From Bacteroidaceae bacterium (GTDB taxonomy: Bacteria; Bacteroidota; Bacteroidia; Bacteroidales; Bacteroidaceae), in contig CABIVS010000010.1 of assembly GCA_902362375.1 (NCBI GenBank), positions 73,329 through 137,328 of the forward strand: 64,000 bases of DNA. Direction: 5' to 3'. Below, one piece after another: positions 52,468 through 61,300 of this stretch. The notes below the pieces were generated by a model. It had not been told where the DNA came from. It ran no database searches and saw nothing but the letters and a program-made list of their open reading frames with translations. Each line of letters opens with the position of its first letter. Within the stretch, counting starts at the first letter, position 1. The position numbers were made by a program, and so were the translations under genes.

Positions 52468-53592
52468 ATGTTCTCCGACGAATTAGAAAAAATATCCTGG
52501 GAAGAGACGACAAAAGCCATCTATTCCAAAACAGATGCCGACGTACGCCGTGCATTGGGTAAAAAAGAGCATCTGGATGTCAACGACTTTATGGCGCTGA
52601 TTTCACCTGCCGCCACTCCTTATCTGGAAGTGATGGCACGCCTTAGTCAGAAATATACGATGGAACGGTTCGGTAAGACTATCTCCATGTTCGTACCGCT
52701 CTACCTGACTAATTCATGTACCAACTCCTGTGTCTATTGCGGTTTCCACATCAGCAATCCGATGAAGAGAACAATACTGACAGAGGAAGAGATTGTCAAC
52801 GAATACAAAGCCATCAAACGGTTGGCTCCCTTTGAAAACCTGCTGCTTGTAACTGGTGAGAATCCTGCCGCAGCAGGCGTTCCGTACATTGCCAAGGCAC
52901 TGGATTTAGCGAAGCCTTACTTCAGCAATCTGCAAATTGAAGTAATGCCTCTTAAAGCGGAGGAATACAAGGAACTGACAAATCATGGCCTGAACGGAGT
53001 GATCTGTTTTCAAGAGACTTACAACAGAGCAAATTACAAAACGTACCATCCGAGAGGCATGAAATCCAAATTCGAATGGCGTGTAAACGGCTTCGACCGT
53101 ATGGGACAGGCAGGTGTACACAAAATTGGCATGGGTGTCCTGATCGGTCTGGAAGAATGGCGGACAGACGTTACGATGATGGCTTATCATCTGCGTTATC
53201 TGCAGAAGCATTACTGGAAAACAAAGTACAGCGTAAATTTCCCGCGTATGCGCCCGTCTGAAAATGGCGGATTCCAGCCGAATGTAGTCATGAACGACCG
53301 GGAACTGGCTCAACTTACATTCGCTATGCGAATCTTCGACCATGACGTAGATATCTCCTATTCCACCCGTGAGAGTGCAGAAATTCGAAATCACATGGCA
53401 ACACTCGGCGTCACAACCATGAGTGCAGAGAGTAAAACAGAACCGGGAGGATATTACAGTTATCCTCAAACGCTGGAACAATTTCATGTAAGTGACGAAC
53501 GGAAAGCGGTTGAAGTGGAACGTGATTTAAAGAGATTAGGCCGTGAACCGGTCTGGAAGGATTGGGACCAGTCTTTTGACTTTAAAAGATAA
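52468..53592 (+). CDS. thiH: 2-iminoacetate synthase (tyrosine lyase)
   Basis: The 374-residue radical-SAM enzyme splits tyrosine to give dehydroglycine for the thiazole. The cluster motif CxxxCxxC is in NSCTNSCVYCGFH. Other marks are LLVTGENPAAAGV, ICFQETYNRANYKTYHP and FPRMRP. Use of ThiH, not glycine oxidase ThiO, fits an anaerobe. It is followed after 4 nt by thiF. Confidence 0.94.
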   Translation: MFSDELEKISWEETTKAIYSKTDADVRRALGKKEHLDVNDFMALISPAATPYLEVMARLSQKYTMERFGKTISMFVPLYLTNSCTNSCVYCGFHISNPMKRTILTEEEIVNEYKAIKRLAPFENLLLVTGENPAAAGVPYIAKALDLAKPYFSNLQIEVMPLKAEEYKELTNHGLNGVICFQETYNRANYKTYHPRGMKSKFEWRVNGFDRMGQAGVHKIGMGVLIGLEEWRTDVTMMAYHLRYLQKHYWKTKYSVNFPRMRPSENGGFQPNVVMNDRELAQLTFAMRIFDHDVDISYSTRESAEIRNHMATLGVTTMSAESKTEPGGYYSYPQTLEQFHVSDERKAVEVERDLKRLGREPVWKDWDQSFDFKR

Positions 53593-53596
53593 GCAG

Positions 53597-54289
53597 ATGC
53601 GGTACGACAGACAAATCATACTTCCCGAAATCGGAGAAGAAGGTCAGAAGAAACTGCAGGAAGCCAAAGTGCTTATTGTAGGCGTGGGAGGGTTAGGCTC
53701 TCCCATCGCCCTTTACCTGACGGGTGCGGGTGTGGGCTGTCTCGGACTGGTAGATGATGATCTGGTAAGCATCACTAACCTGCAACGGCAAGTTCTCTAT
53801 TCCGAAAAGGAATTGGGTAAACCGAAAGCCTTGTGTGCAGCCGGACGACTCTCCGCTCTCAACAGTGGGATCAGGATCTATCCCTACTCTACCCGGCTGA
53901 CGAAAGATAATGCATATGATATTATTCAGAAATACGACATAGTGGTCGACGGCTGCGACAATTTTGCCACCCGCTACCTGATTAACGACATCTGCATTAA
54001 ACAGGAAAAACCCTACGTATATGGAGCCATCTGTGGTTTTGAAGGACAGGTTTCTGTGTTCAATTACGGAAATCAGAAGAAAAACTACCGGGATCTTTAT
54101 CCTGACGAAGAAGAAATGCAGCGGATGCCTCCTCCGCCTAAAGGTGTAATGGGAGTTACTCCTGCTATTGTCGGGAGTGTGGAAGCTACGGAAGTGTTGA
54201 AAATTATCTGTGATTTTGGTGATGTTTTAGCCGGTAAACTATGGACAATCGACCTGCGGACATTGCAATCTAACAAATTTTCACTATAA
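53597..54289 (+). CDS. thiF: ThiS adenylyltransferase, ThiF/HesA/MoeB family
   Basis: The 230-residue E1-like enzyme adenylates the ThiS tail. It has the nucleotide site VGVGGLGSPIALYL, the QRQVLYSE loop and DGCDNFATRYLIND. The zinc cysteine pairs and the loop cysteine found in E. coli ThiF are missing; where CxxC would be the chain reads EMQRMPPPPKGVMGVTPAIVGS. The protein is thus the short, zinc-free form. I start at the ATG at 53,597, 4 nt after thiH; a longer start would overlap thiH. Confidence 0.88.
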   Translation: MRYDRQIILPEIGEEGQKKLQEAKVLIVGVGGLGSPIALYLTGAGVGCLGLVDDDLVSITNLQRQVLYSEKELGKPKALCAAGRLSALNSGIRIYPYSTRLTKDNAYDIIQKYDIVVDGCDNFATRYLINDICIKQEKPYVYGAICGFEGQVSVFNYGNQKKNYRDLYPDEEEMQRMPPPPKGVMGVTPAIVGSVEATEVLKIICDFGDVLAGKLWTIDLRTLQSNKFSL

Positions 54290-54316
54290 AGGTTGGTTTC
54301 TGACATAGTTAATTAG

Positions 54317-54324
54317 TAACTTTG
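54317..54324 (+). promoter_or_regulatory. Internal -7 element before the second thiE-like gene
   Basis: TAACTTTG matches TAnnTTTG and lies 27 nt before the next start codon. It would let the last gene escape the riboswitch. Confidence 0.5.
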
Positions 54325-54351
54325 CTAGACAATCCAATTTTAACGAAAGAA

Positions 54352-54960
54352 ATGAAACTAATTGTAGTTACCACCCCTACCTTCTTTGTCGAAGAAGATA
54401 AGATAATTACCGCTCTTTTCGAAGAGGGGCTGGATGTCCTACATCTTAGGAAACCGGAGACTCCGGCTATGTATTCAGAACGGCTGCTGACTCTTATTCC
54501 GGAGAAATATCACCGCCGCATTGTCACGCATGAGCATTTTTATCTAAAAGAGGAATTCAATCTGATGGGAATCCACCTGAATGCCCGTAATCCCAAAGAG
54601 CCGCATGACTATTATGGCCATATCAGTTGTTCGTGCCATTCAGTGGAAGAGGTGAAAAACAGAAAGCATTTTTATGATTATGTTTTTATGAGTCCTATCT
54701 ATGACAGTATCTCTAAAGTGAATTACTATTCAACCTATACTGCCGAAGAATTGCGCGAAGCACAAAGAGCGAAAATCATCGACTCTAAAGTAATGGCATT
54801 GGGAGGCATTAATGAAGATAATTTATTGGAGATTAAAGATTTCGGTTTTGGAGGGGCTGTCGTATTAGGAGATCTTTGGAACAAATTCGATGCCTGTCAG
54901 GATCAGAACTATTTAGCCGTAATCGAGCACTTTAAAAAGTTGAAGAAGTTATCAGATTAA
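54352..54960 (+). CDS. Second thiamine-phosphate synthase/TenI-like protein
   Basis: The 202-residue TIM-barrel protein is a distant ThiE paralogue. It keeps LHLRKPE, MGIHLNARNP, SCHSVEEVKN, FMSPIYDSISKVNY and VMALGGINEDN. TenI proteins in this family isomerise the thiazole tautomer and do not make thiamine phosphate; the loss of the DGVHLGQ motif favours TenI. I start at the ATG of MKLIVVTTPT because the upstream TTG lies in the promoter. Last gene of the thiamine cluster. Confidence 0.8.
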   Translation: MKLIVVTTPTFFVEEDKIITALFEEGLDVLHLRKPETPAMYSERLLTLIPEKYHRRIVTHEHFYLKEEFNLMGIHLNARNPKEPHDYYGHISCSCHSVEEVKNRKHFYDYVFMSPIYDSISKVNYYSTYTAEELREAQRAKIIDSKVMALGGINEDNLLEIKDFGFGGAVVLGDLWNKFDACQDQNYLAVIEHFKKLKKLSD

Positions 54961-55036
54961 TGAAAAGCCGATGGTAAACTGACTGTGCATTCCCATTATA
55001 CCCACAATAAAAGAAATGACTTTCTCAATCATGAAC

Positions 55037-55075
55037 TAAAAAAAGCCGCTGCAAATTGCCTTCTGCAACGGCTTT
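55037..55075 (-). terminator. Terminator of the 190-residue barrel gene
   Basis: On the minus strand AAAGCCGTTGCAGAA and its near complement TTGCAGCGGCTTT close a short loop and end in seven T. Confidence 0.85.
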
Positions 55076-55097
55076 CTGTATTTTCAGTGTTTTCTTA

Positions 55098-55670
55098 TCA
55101 GAACTTATATCCCACGATAATAGAGAAGTTCATATTTTTAGGATTGCCAACTTTTTGTACGTCAACTAAACCGAATTGACCATCCAAACCTGCAATGATC
55201 TTACCAAACTCCAATGCGACTCCCACACCAAGACCAGCATCAAAACGTTTCAAGCCATCATCACCGAAAGTATTCTCTTTATGCTCCGTATTATTTCCTA
55301 AGTCAAACTTTGTCTTACCGGCAATACCACAAGCAAAATAAGGACCTGCATTAACCACCAGATTAGTATTATCTGCTACATTGAAACGCGCAGCAGCCAT
55401 TACCGGCAATTCCAAATACATTGCATTAATGCTACTTCCGTCTTTCTTTGCCCCCTTGCTAGTCAGGAATAATGAAGGTTGCAATGACCATGTATCATCA
55501 AAAGCATATTCAAAACCTCCACCAAGTTTGAATCCAACCTTTGCATTCAGGTCAAGATCACCGGTGTAATTACTAAAGTTCATACCTACTTTGGCATTCC
55601 AACCTGTAATTTGAGAGAAACCTGCCACTGAAATCAGTGCAAATAAAACAAACAAAACACTCTTCTTCAT
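55098..55670 (-). CDS. Small outer-membrane beta-barrel protein, PorT-like
   Basis: The 190-residue protein has a signal peptide (cleavage after GFSQ) and alternating strands with the PorT/OmpW-like opening WNAKVGMNFSNYTG and the terminal aromatic strand FSIIVGYKF. This is an eight- or ten-stranded barrel; the final Phe is the BAM signal. Function unknown; such barrels are common surface or envelope proteins in Bacteroides. It has a near-consensus promoter (TTG at 55,758 and TACATTTG at 55,730) and its own terminator. Confidence 0.82.
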   Translation of the reverse strand: MKKSVLFVLFALISVAGFSQITGWNAKVGMNFSNYTGDLDLNAKVGFKLGGGFEYAFDDTWSLQPSLFLTSKGAKKDGSSINAMYLELPVMAAARFNVADNTNLVVNAGPYFACGIAGKTKFDLGNNTEHKENTFGDDGLKRFDAGLGVGVALEFGKIIAGLDGQFGLVDVQKVGNPKNMNFSIIVGYKF

Positions 55671-55729
55671 AATTTTAAAGTTTTAAATTAATACTAAGGG
55701 ATTTTATTACCCCTCCCTATTTAACAATA

Positions 55730-55760
55730 CAAATGTATAATTGTAATTCGTATTAAACAA
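55730..55760 (-). promoter_or_regulatory. Promoter of the 190-residue barrel gene
   Basis: On the minus strand TTG (55,758-55,760) and TACATTTG (55,730-55,737) are 20 bp apart. Confidence 0.7.
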
Positions 55761-55804
55761 CTTTTTCGTTAACAAGTGCGTAATTTATAGAGTTTATACA
55801 TAGA

Positions 55805-55838
55805 AAAAGGGAATTCCCTATTTTTGAGAACTCCCTTT
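55805..55838 (-). terminator. Terminator of the 171-residue barrel gene
   Basis: AAAGGGAGTTC and GAATTCCCTTT on the minus strand form a stem with one mismatch and a 12-nt loop, followed by TTTTC. Confidence 0.75.
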
Positions 55839-55866
55839 CCTATTTGATTAAACTGTTTTCCTCTTA

Positions 55867-56382
55867 TCAGAAAGCGTAATGGAAACCAATTGAAAGATCT
55901 TCACTGGTAAGTTCAAGACCAAAAGAATCTCCAAGCGTATTTACATTTCTACGATATCCCAAGAAACCATACTTGGCAATAAAAGAAAAGTGATCGTTCA
56001 ATTTAACGGCAATACCCGGTCTAAGTCCCACTTGTCCAGCCTTGGTAGTGTCTCCATCTTTAATTTTCACGAAGCCGATAGCAGCAGTTCCGTCCAGAAA
56101 CAGACGGACAGCACCGGTTTCACAATAAGACCAACGAATGTACGGAGCTACAAATACAGAGTTTGCAGTTTGTCCTGTAACATAATTGTGTGAATAGTCC
56201 AATTCAGCACCCAATGCCCATGTCTCATTAAAGTTGTATCCGATTTCCGGAGCAATTTTAAAAGAGGTAGTGTTGCCTGTACTGTTACGCCACAGATTCA
56301 AAGATCCGCCTACGTAAATGTCTTGTGCTTTTACAGCGATAGTTGCCAACATTACAACTACCAATAATAAACCCTTTTTCAT
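55867..56382 (-). CDS. Small outer-membrane beta-barrel protein
   Basis: The 171-residue protein has a signal peptide (cleavage after VKAQ) and an eight-strand barrel pattern (IYVGGSLNLWRNS, FKIAPEIGYNF, WALGAELDYSHNY) ending in LSIGFHYAF with the terminal Phe of BAM substrates. It resembles the OmpA/OMP_b-brl family without a periplasmic part. It is transcribed alone from a promoter at 56,438-56,469. A 6-bp hairpin (acccca/tggggt, 56,410-56,436) lies in the leader. Confidence 0.8.
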   Translation of the reverse strand: MKKGLLLVVVMLATIAVKAQDIYVGGSLNLWRNSTGNTTSFKIAPEIGYNFNETWALGAELDYSHNYVTGQTANSVFVAPYIRWSYCETGAVRLFLDGTAAIGFVKIKDGDTTKAGQVGLRPGIAVKLNDHFSFIAKYGFLGYRRNVNTLGDSFGLELTSEDLSIGFHYAF

Positions 56383-56437
56383 CTTCTTTGTTTTTTAAAT
56401 TAAACGTTAGACCCCAATTCGGTCGATTTCTGGGGTG

Positions 56438-56469
56438 CAAATGTAAAGCTGTTTTTACGATTAAACAAA
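56438..56469 (-). promoter_or_regulatory. Promoter of the 171-residue barrel gene
   Basis: On the minus strand TTTG (56,466-56,469) and TACATTTG (56,438-56,445) are separated by 20 bp, a consensus Bacteroides promoter. Confidence 0.75.
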
Positions 56470-56550
56470 CATTTGGTTAGTTTTTTATAATAAATACCAA
56501 ATATTTATTTAACCAAGAGAACGAATGCCCAAGACAAAGCGGACAATAAA

Positions 56551-56592
56551 AAATAGACTGCAAATACTTTCACAAGTATTTACAGTCTATTT
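56551..56592 (-). terminator. Strong palindrome/terminator near the accessory element boundary
   Basis: AAATAGACTGTAAATACTT and its complement (one mismatch) close a 4-nt loop; on the minus strand it runs into TTTTTTATT. It lies 43 nt after the stop of the possible 48-residue gene and would end a minus-strand transcript there. Confidence 0.7.
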
Positions 56593-56634
56593 ATCAGATA
56601 GTTAAGTACCTAACCAGCGTATTTGACTATCCTT

Positions 56635-56781
56635 CTATTGCAGCCTGCGCCACATCAATATATCACTGATATTCAATAGCTTAATTTCCCAGTGTAATCC
56701 CGGAGTAAGCGAATATTTGTTTAATATTGATTTAATCGAATTTTCTACTCTTCGACGGCGGCTTGTGCCGCTGCAATACAT
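56635..56781 (-). CDS. Possible small protein of 48 residues
   Basis: A frame on the minus strand reads MYCSGTSRRRRVENSIKSIL at the start and ends in NISDILMWRRLQ. It is basic, with a plausible amphipathic C-terminal helix, and is followed by a strong terminator. I do not recognise it and no good promoter is seen. In another frame the same DNA holds two related tails, AQAAVEE and AQAAIEG, each before a stop and differing mostly at third codon positions, so part of the region may instead be decayed coding sequence. Confidence 0.3.
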   Translation of the reverse strand: MYCSGTSRRRRVENSIKSILNKYSLTPGLHWEIKLLNISDILMWRRLQ

Positions 56782-56890
56782 TATTAATAATCAAAAACTT
56801 ACATTGTTATTGTAAGCGACTGATAAGCACTACATCGCATTTTTTACTCAATGATTCCCTGCTATTCGTCTATAGCAACTTTCAAGTCAT

Positions 56891-57343
56891 TTATCTCCTT
56901 TCTTTTAATAGTTCTATAATTGCGTCCTTATCCTTCAAGTTAGAGTCAAGACGGTTTATTTGCGCATTCAGACTATCCACCTGTTCTTTCAGGAGTGCAA
57001 TAGTGCCCCTTTGGCTTTCTATCTCTGTCTGAGCTTTGGCCAGTTGAGAGGCGAGTTCGGCATCACCAATAATATTGTGGGCATTACCATCCAACGTCAC
57101 TGCCGCAAGATAGGCGGATATCTGGTGTTGGACAGGGCAGAACAGTGTGAAGAAATTAAAGCCTAAAGCCTCACTGACCTTGATAAGGCGTTTGGTCTCC
57201 ATAGTCTCCCTCTCCAGTATGCGGTTGACATGCTGTTGCGGCACACCAATTTTCCGTCCAAGCTCGGATTTACTCAATCCAAGTTCGTTGCGACGTTTCT
57301 CGATTGCCTCACCTATATGTACGTTTTTTATGTCTATATCCAT
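56891..57343 (-). CDS. XRE-family HTH regulator with coiled-coil tail
   Basis: The 150-residue protein has an N-terminal Cro/CI-type helix-turn-helix (IGEAIEKRRNELGLSKSELG, VPQQHVNRILERETM) and a C-terminal leucine-heptad coiled coil (about 95-148, with LKEQVDSLNAQINRLDSNL). It is transcribed away from the replication gene operon and is the likely repressor of the promoter between them. Such regulators are typical for the control region of an integrated element. Confidence 0.8.
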   Translation of the reverse strand: MDIDIKNVHIGEAIEKRRNELGLSKSELGRKIGVPQQHVNRILERETMETKRLIKVSEALGFNFFTLFCPVQHQISAYLAAVTLDGNAHNIIGDAELASQLAKAQTEIESQRGTIALLKEQVDSLNAQINRLDSNLKDKDAIIELLKERR

Positions 57344-57366
57344 AGGGCTAAGTCAATAATTAGACC

Positions 57367-57471
57367 TTAAACATTAAATAGTCAAACAAATATTTGTGTA
57401 TATAAACCATTTTGTGTTACTTTGCAGGTGTAATACACTATATTAGTGGGTACAAAGTTAAACATTAAATA
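57367..57471 (+). promoter_or_regulatory. Control region of the accessory element
   Basis: A 14-bp word TTAAACATTAAATA occurs twice (57,367-57,380 and 57,458-57,471). Between the copies lie TTTG (57,393-57,396), a 20-bp spacer, the -7-like TTACTTTG (57,417-57,424) and a palindrome cactatattagtg (57,436-57,448). The direct repeats flank the rightward promoter and are candidate sites for the XRE regulator. Confidence 0.55.
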
Positions 57472-57488
57472 TTAAATATCCAAAGATT

Positions 57489-57680
57489 ATGGCAGAAAAC
57501 TTGGAAAAAATTCGCCCAGCACTTACTGCCCTCGAAGTAGGCGGTACAGTCACATTCCCCATTTCAAGGCTGAAAAGCGTCCGCACGCAAGCCTCCGAAC
57601 TGGGAGCTATTTATAACAGGCAGTTCAAAACAAAGACGAACAGGGAAACCCAAACAATAACCGTTAAACGTATCATATAG
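57489..57680 (+). CDS. Small protein of unknown function (63 residues)
   Basis: The start lies 18 nt after the right direct repeat. The protein has a central segment TVTFPISRLKSVRTQASELG, a basic helix, and a tail rich in Thr and Lys. It resembles small conserved proteins at the start of Bacteroides mobile elements, but I cannot name the family. It is the first gene of the rightward operon; the next starts 5 nt later. Confidence 0.6.
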   Translation: MAENLEKIRPALTALEVGGTVTFPISRLKSVRTQASELGAIYNRQFKTKTNRETQTITVKRII

Positions 57681-57685
57681 GGAAT

Positions 57686-57982
57686 ATGGCATTCATGCAG
57701 TTTTTAGACCGCCTTATTCCGTATGACATCTTTCTGAATGACCTTGCTGCAAGAATCGTAAAGTTTTTGAAGTCAGACAACAACGACCCTGAATTTATCA
57801 GTCAAAGAAGGGCTTATGAAATGTTTGGCCGCCGCAACGTCGAAAGATGGAGGCGCATGGGAAAAGTGGTAGCATACAAAAGACCGGGCAAGGTCGAGTA
57901 CAGGACGGCCGACTTGCGCCTGTTGCAGCGTATCGTTCAGGACTATTTCGACAAAGACATTACGAAAGATGATCTGGAATGA
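57686..57982 (+). CDS. Small protein with a possible HTH-like part (98 residues)
   Basis: The 98-residue protein has a hydrophobic helix (DIFLNDLAARIVKFL) and a segment ISQRRAYEMFGRRNVERWRRM with the look of a helix-turn-helix as in excisionase-like proteins (RRAYEMFG, then GKVVAYKRPGKVEYRT for the wing). I read it as a DNA-binding accessory protein with low certainty. Confidence 0.6.
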   Translation: MAFMQFLDRLIPYDIFLNDLAARIVKFLKSDNNDPEFISQRRAYEMFGRRNVERWRRMGKVVAYKRPGKVEYRTADLRLLQRIVQDYFDKDITKDDLE

Positions 57983-58096
57983 CGGTAAAAAGGCGAGTAT
58001 TCAAACAATATTATGGCTATGTTGACAGTTAGAACTACCCCGTCAATGTGGCAAACAAACATATTTATGGGGCTGTTCATCATGAATTTATAGCTA

Positions 58097-58300
58097 ATGA
58101 AGGAATTAAAACCTACTTGTGACCCTAATGGGGTCTATTCAGTTAAACGGACTTGTGCCGAATTGGGCATAAGCCACAAGACATTACGCAAGTACAGGGA
58201 GCGCGGTTATATCAGGCCGATCAACCCAGACAATGTTTGCCGTCCGAAATATTTGGGACAGTCAATCATAGACTGTTGGAATATCTTAATCGCATTATGA
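58097..58300 (+). CDS. MerR/excisionase-like helix-turn-helix protein (67 residues)
   Basis: A 67-residue protein with a clear MerR-type HTH: YSVKRTCAELGISHKTLRKY followed by the wing RERGYIRPINPDN. Proteins of this size act as excisionases or replication-control factors in Bacteroides elements. Its stop overlaps the start of the large primase gene (ATGA), so the two are translationally coupled. A 114-bp gap without a convincing gene precedes it. Confidence 0.75.
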   Translation: MKELKPTCDPNGVYSVKRTCAELGISHKTLRKYRERGYIRPINPDNVCRPKYLGQSIIDCWNILIAL

Positions 58301-61300
58301 TCAGTGAATCGACCATTAGCAAGGTCAGGGAACTTTCCATAGAAGATGTCCTCCGCCCATACGTCAAACTTTCAAGAAAAGGCTCGGCATTGATGGGGCT
58401 TTGTCCTTTCCACGAGGAACGGACAGGCTCATTCTCTGTCTCTCCGGCAAAGAATCTTTTCCATTGCTTCAGCTGTAACCGTGGTGGCGATGCAATCACC
58501 TTTATCATGGAGAAGGAAGGATTTTCATTCATGGATGCAGTCCGATTCATCGCAAAACATCATAATATCCAAATAGAATACACACAGGAAGAATATAATG
58601 AGGAACAAATGGCCGAAGAAAAACACAGGGAATCTCTCCTTGTCGCTTTGGATCATATACAGGCCTACTTTTTGAACTGTCTGAGGACAACAGATAATAT
58701 AGAGTGCAAACAGGCCCGTGACTATGCCTATGGCAGATGGCCGGAAGAGTTCTGTTCCGTGGCTGGTATCGGATATGCCCCAATAGACGGAAACCTCTTT
58801 GTTGACTATTGCCAAAAAAGGTCGCTTAATGAAGAAGCACTCTTTGAGTTGGGAATGCTTAAACGTGGAGAGGACGGACACATTTATGCCATGTTTCGGC
58901 AACGAATCATGATACCTATCAGGAACAGATGGGGACGTATCATCGCTTATACGGCAAGACACATCGGCCACAATCCCAAAGCTCCGAAATACATCAATTC
59001 TTCCACCAGTCCGGTTTACTCCAAAGGGGAAACCTTGTTCGGCATCGACAGGGCAAGCCGCCAACGTAACGCTGACTACTTTATCATAGTGGAAGGCGCA
59101 CCCGATGTCCTGCGGATGCAGTCTGTCGGCTTTGACAATACCGTGGCCGCACTTGGCACCGCATGGACGGACAGCCAGTTTGAACAGCTCAAAAAGTACA
59201 CATCATCCTTATGTTTCATTCCCGATTCAGATGTGACGGAAGGCAAACCATACGGTGCCGGCTTTGAGGCGGTCATGGCGAACGGTGCGATGGCAATCAG
59301 GAAAGGGTTTCATGTGACGGTCAGGGAACTTCCGTTTGTCAAAGCCTCGGTTGTCGGTGAGAATATACCGTCCGAAGATACTTTCCAAGTGAAGTTTGTC
59401 AAAAATGATGCGGACAGTTTCATCAAGAGTAAAGAGGATTACACCTCGCTGGCAGAGAAGCATTTCATCATCTGGCTGGCTCAAAAACGTTTTCTTGTCG
59501 CTTCTTCATTGGTGGAAGAGCGGAAATGCGTGGCCGAAATAGCAGACCTGATGCGTTATGTAAAGGATCAGCTTGTCTTTGACCAGTGCATCGAGCAGCT
59601 GGCCAAACTGCACGGCAAGGTGAAGCTGTGGCGTGATGCCGTCGCACAGGCGCGTGGGGAAGCCCGGAAAAGGAATGAACGGCTTGCGCCCATGAATGAA
59701 ATGCAACGGGATGCCGAATTATTGCGGCAGTTCGGCCTGTTTGTAAGGGAGAACTGCTACTATGCCACCGGCGACGATGACGAGGAGCCGGCAAGAATCT
59801 CCAACTTCATCATGGAACCGCTGTTCCACATTGAGGACGAGAGCAATGGAACACGTATCTTTCGGATGCGGAACATGTACAACATGTGCCGTGTCATCGA
59901 GCTGAAAGAATCCGAACTTTGTTCGTTGAGTAACTTTCAGCAAAAGGTCGGCTCTTTGGGCAACTATGTGTGGTTGGCCAAGATTGACAAGCTCAACCGT
60001 GTCAAGGAATATCTCTACTCGAAAACCGATACAGCGGAGCGCATACGGAAATTGGGTTGGAATGACACGGAAGGTTTCTTCGCCTTTGGCAACGGCATTT
60101 TGATGGACGGCACTTTCAGGGAAGTGGATGAATTAGGTATCGTAAGGGGTATCAATAGCAAGGCTTTTTACATTCCTGCCACGTCCAAAATCTATATCCA
60201 TAATCAGGAAATCTTCCAGTTTGAGAGGCTGATGGTGCACGAGAACCGCAACGGCGTGAAACTTTACGACTATGTGACAAGGTTGGTGGAAGTGTTCGGC
60301 GAGAATGCGGCCATCGCCTTTTCTTACCTACTGTCCACCCTGTTCCGTGACATCATATTCCGGCGTACCCGGCATTTCCCCATCCTGAACCTTTTCGGAG
60401 AAAAGGGAACAGGTAAGACCACCCTTGCCACCTCCCTCCAGTCATTCTTCTTGCACGGTGTTGACCCGCCCAACCTCGGTGTCACCTCCGTACCGGCCAT
60501 GAACGACCGGGTGTCACAAGCTGTAAACACACTTGTTGTATTGGACGAGTACAAAAACGACCTTGACATCCGCAAGATAGCCTACCTCAAAGGTCTTTGG
60601 GGTGGCGGTGGCCAGACTAAAAAGAACACAAGTACGGACGGAATGGCGGCCCAGACCATCGTCACTACCGGCGTGGCACTTTGCGGACAGGACAAGCCCA
60701 CGCAGGACATGGCACTTTACACCCGTGTCATCTTCCTTGCTTTCTCCAAGACATCGTTCAACCAGGCGGAGAAAAGAAATTATGAGGATTTGGTGGCTCT
60801 CTGCAATTTGGGGCTGACCCATCTGACGGTAGAGATATTGAACCATAGGGAACTGTTTGAGAAGAACTTTCCTGAAATATATGCCATCACCAAACGGGAA
60901 CTGGCTACAAAACTGGAAAACGAAACGATCCATGACCGCATCTTCGGCAACTGGGTCATCCCGTTGGCCACGTTCCGCACATTGGAGACTGTCATCCATG
61001 TACCTTTCAGTTATACGGAGCTGTTTGAAACAGCATTCAGGGGCATCCGTAACCAGAACGAGCTGGCGCAGGAAAGCTCTGAAATCGCCGACTTCTGGAA
61101 TATGCTACAAGGATTCCAGACATCAGGGAAATGTATCGAAAAGGCGCATTACCGCATACGGTACTTGAAATCCTTCCGTCCCATATCCGTCAAGGAGGAC
61201 ATTGAGTTCAAGGAAGCCCGTCCTATCCTCTATCTGAATATGGCGGCAGTGGCTTCCCTGTTCAACAGCCGGAACATGAACGCCACCGCTAACCGCTCCA

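Noticed and set aside
52906..53487. A 193-codon minus-strand frame within thiH
   Set aside because: ThiH is complete on the plus strand with its cluster motif, so this is a shadow.
58009..58092. A 26-codon frame (MAMLTVRTTPSMWQ...) between two small element genes
   Set aside because: It is too short and has no support beyond an ATG and a stop; it lies in the leader of the MerR-like gene.
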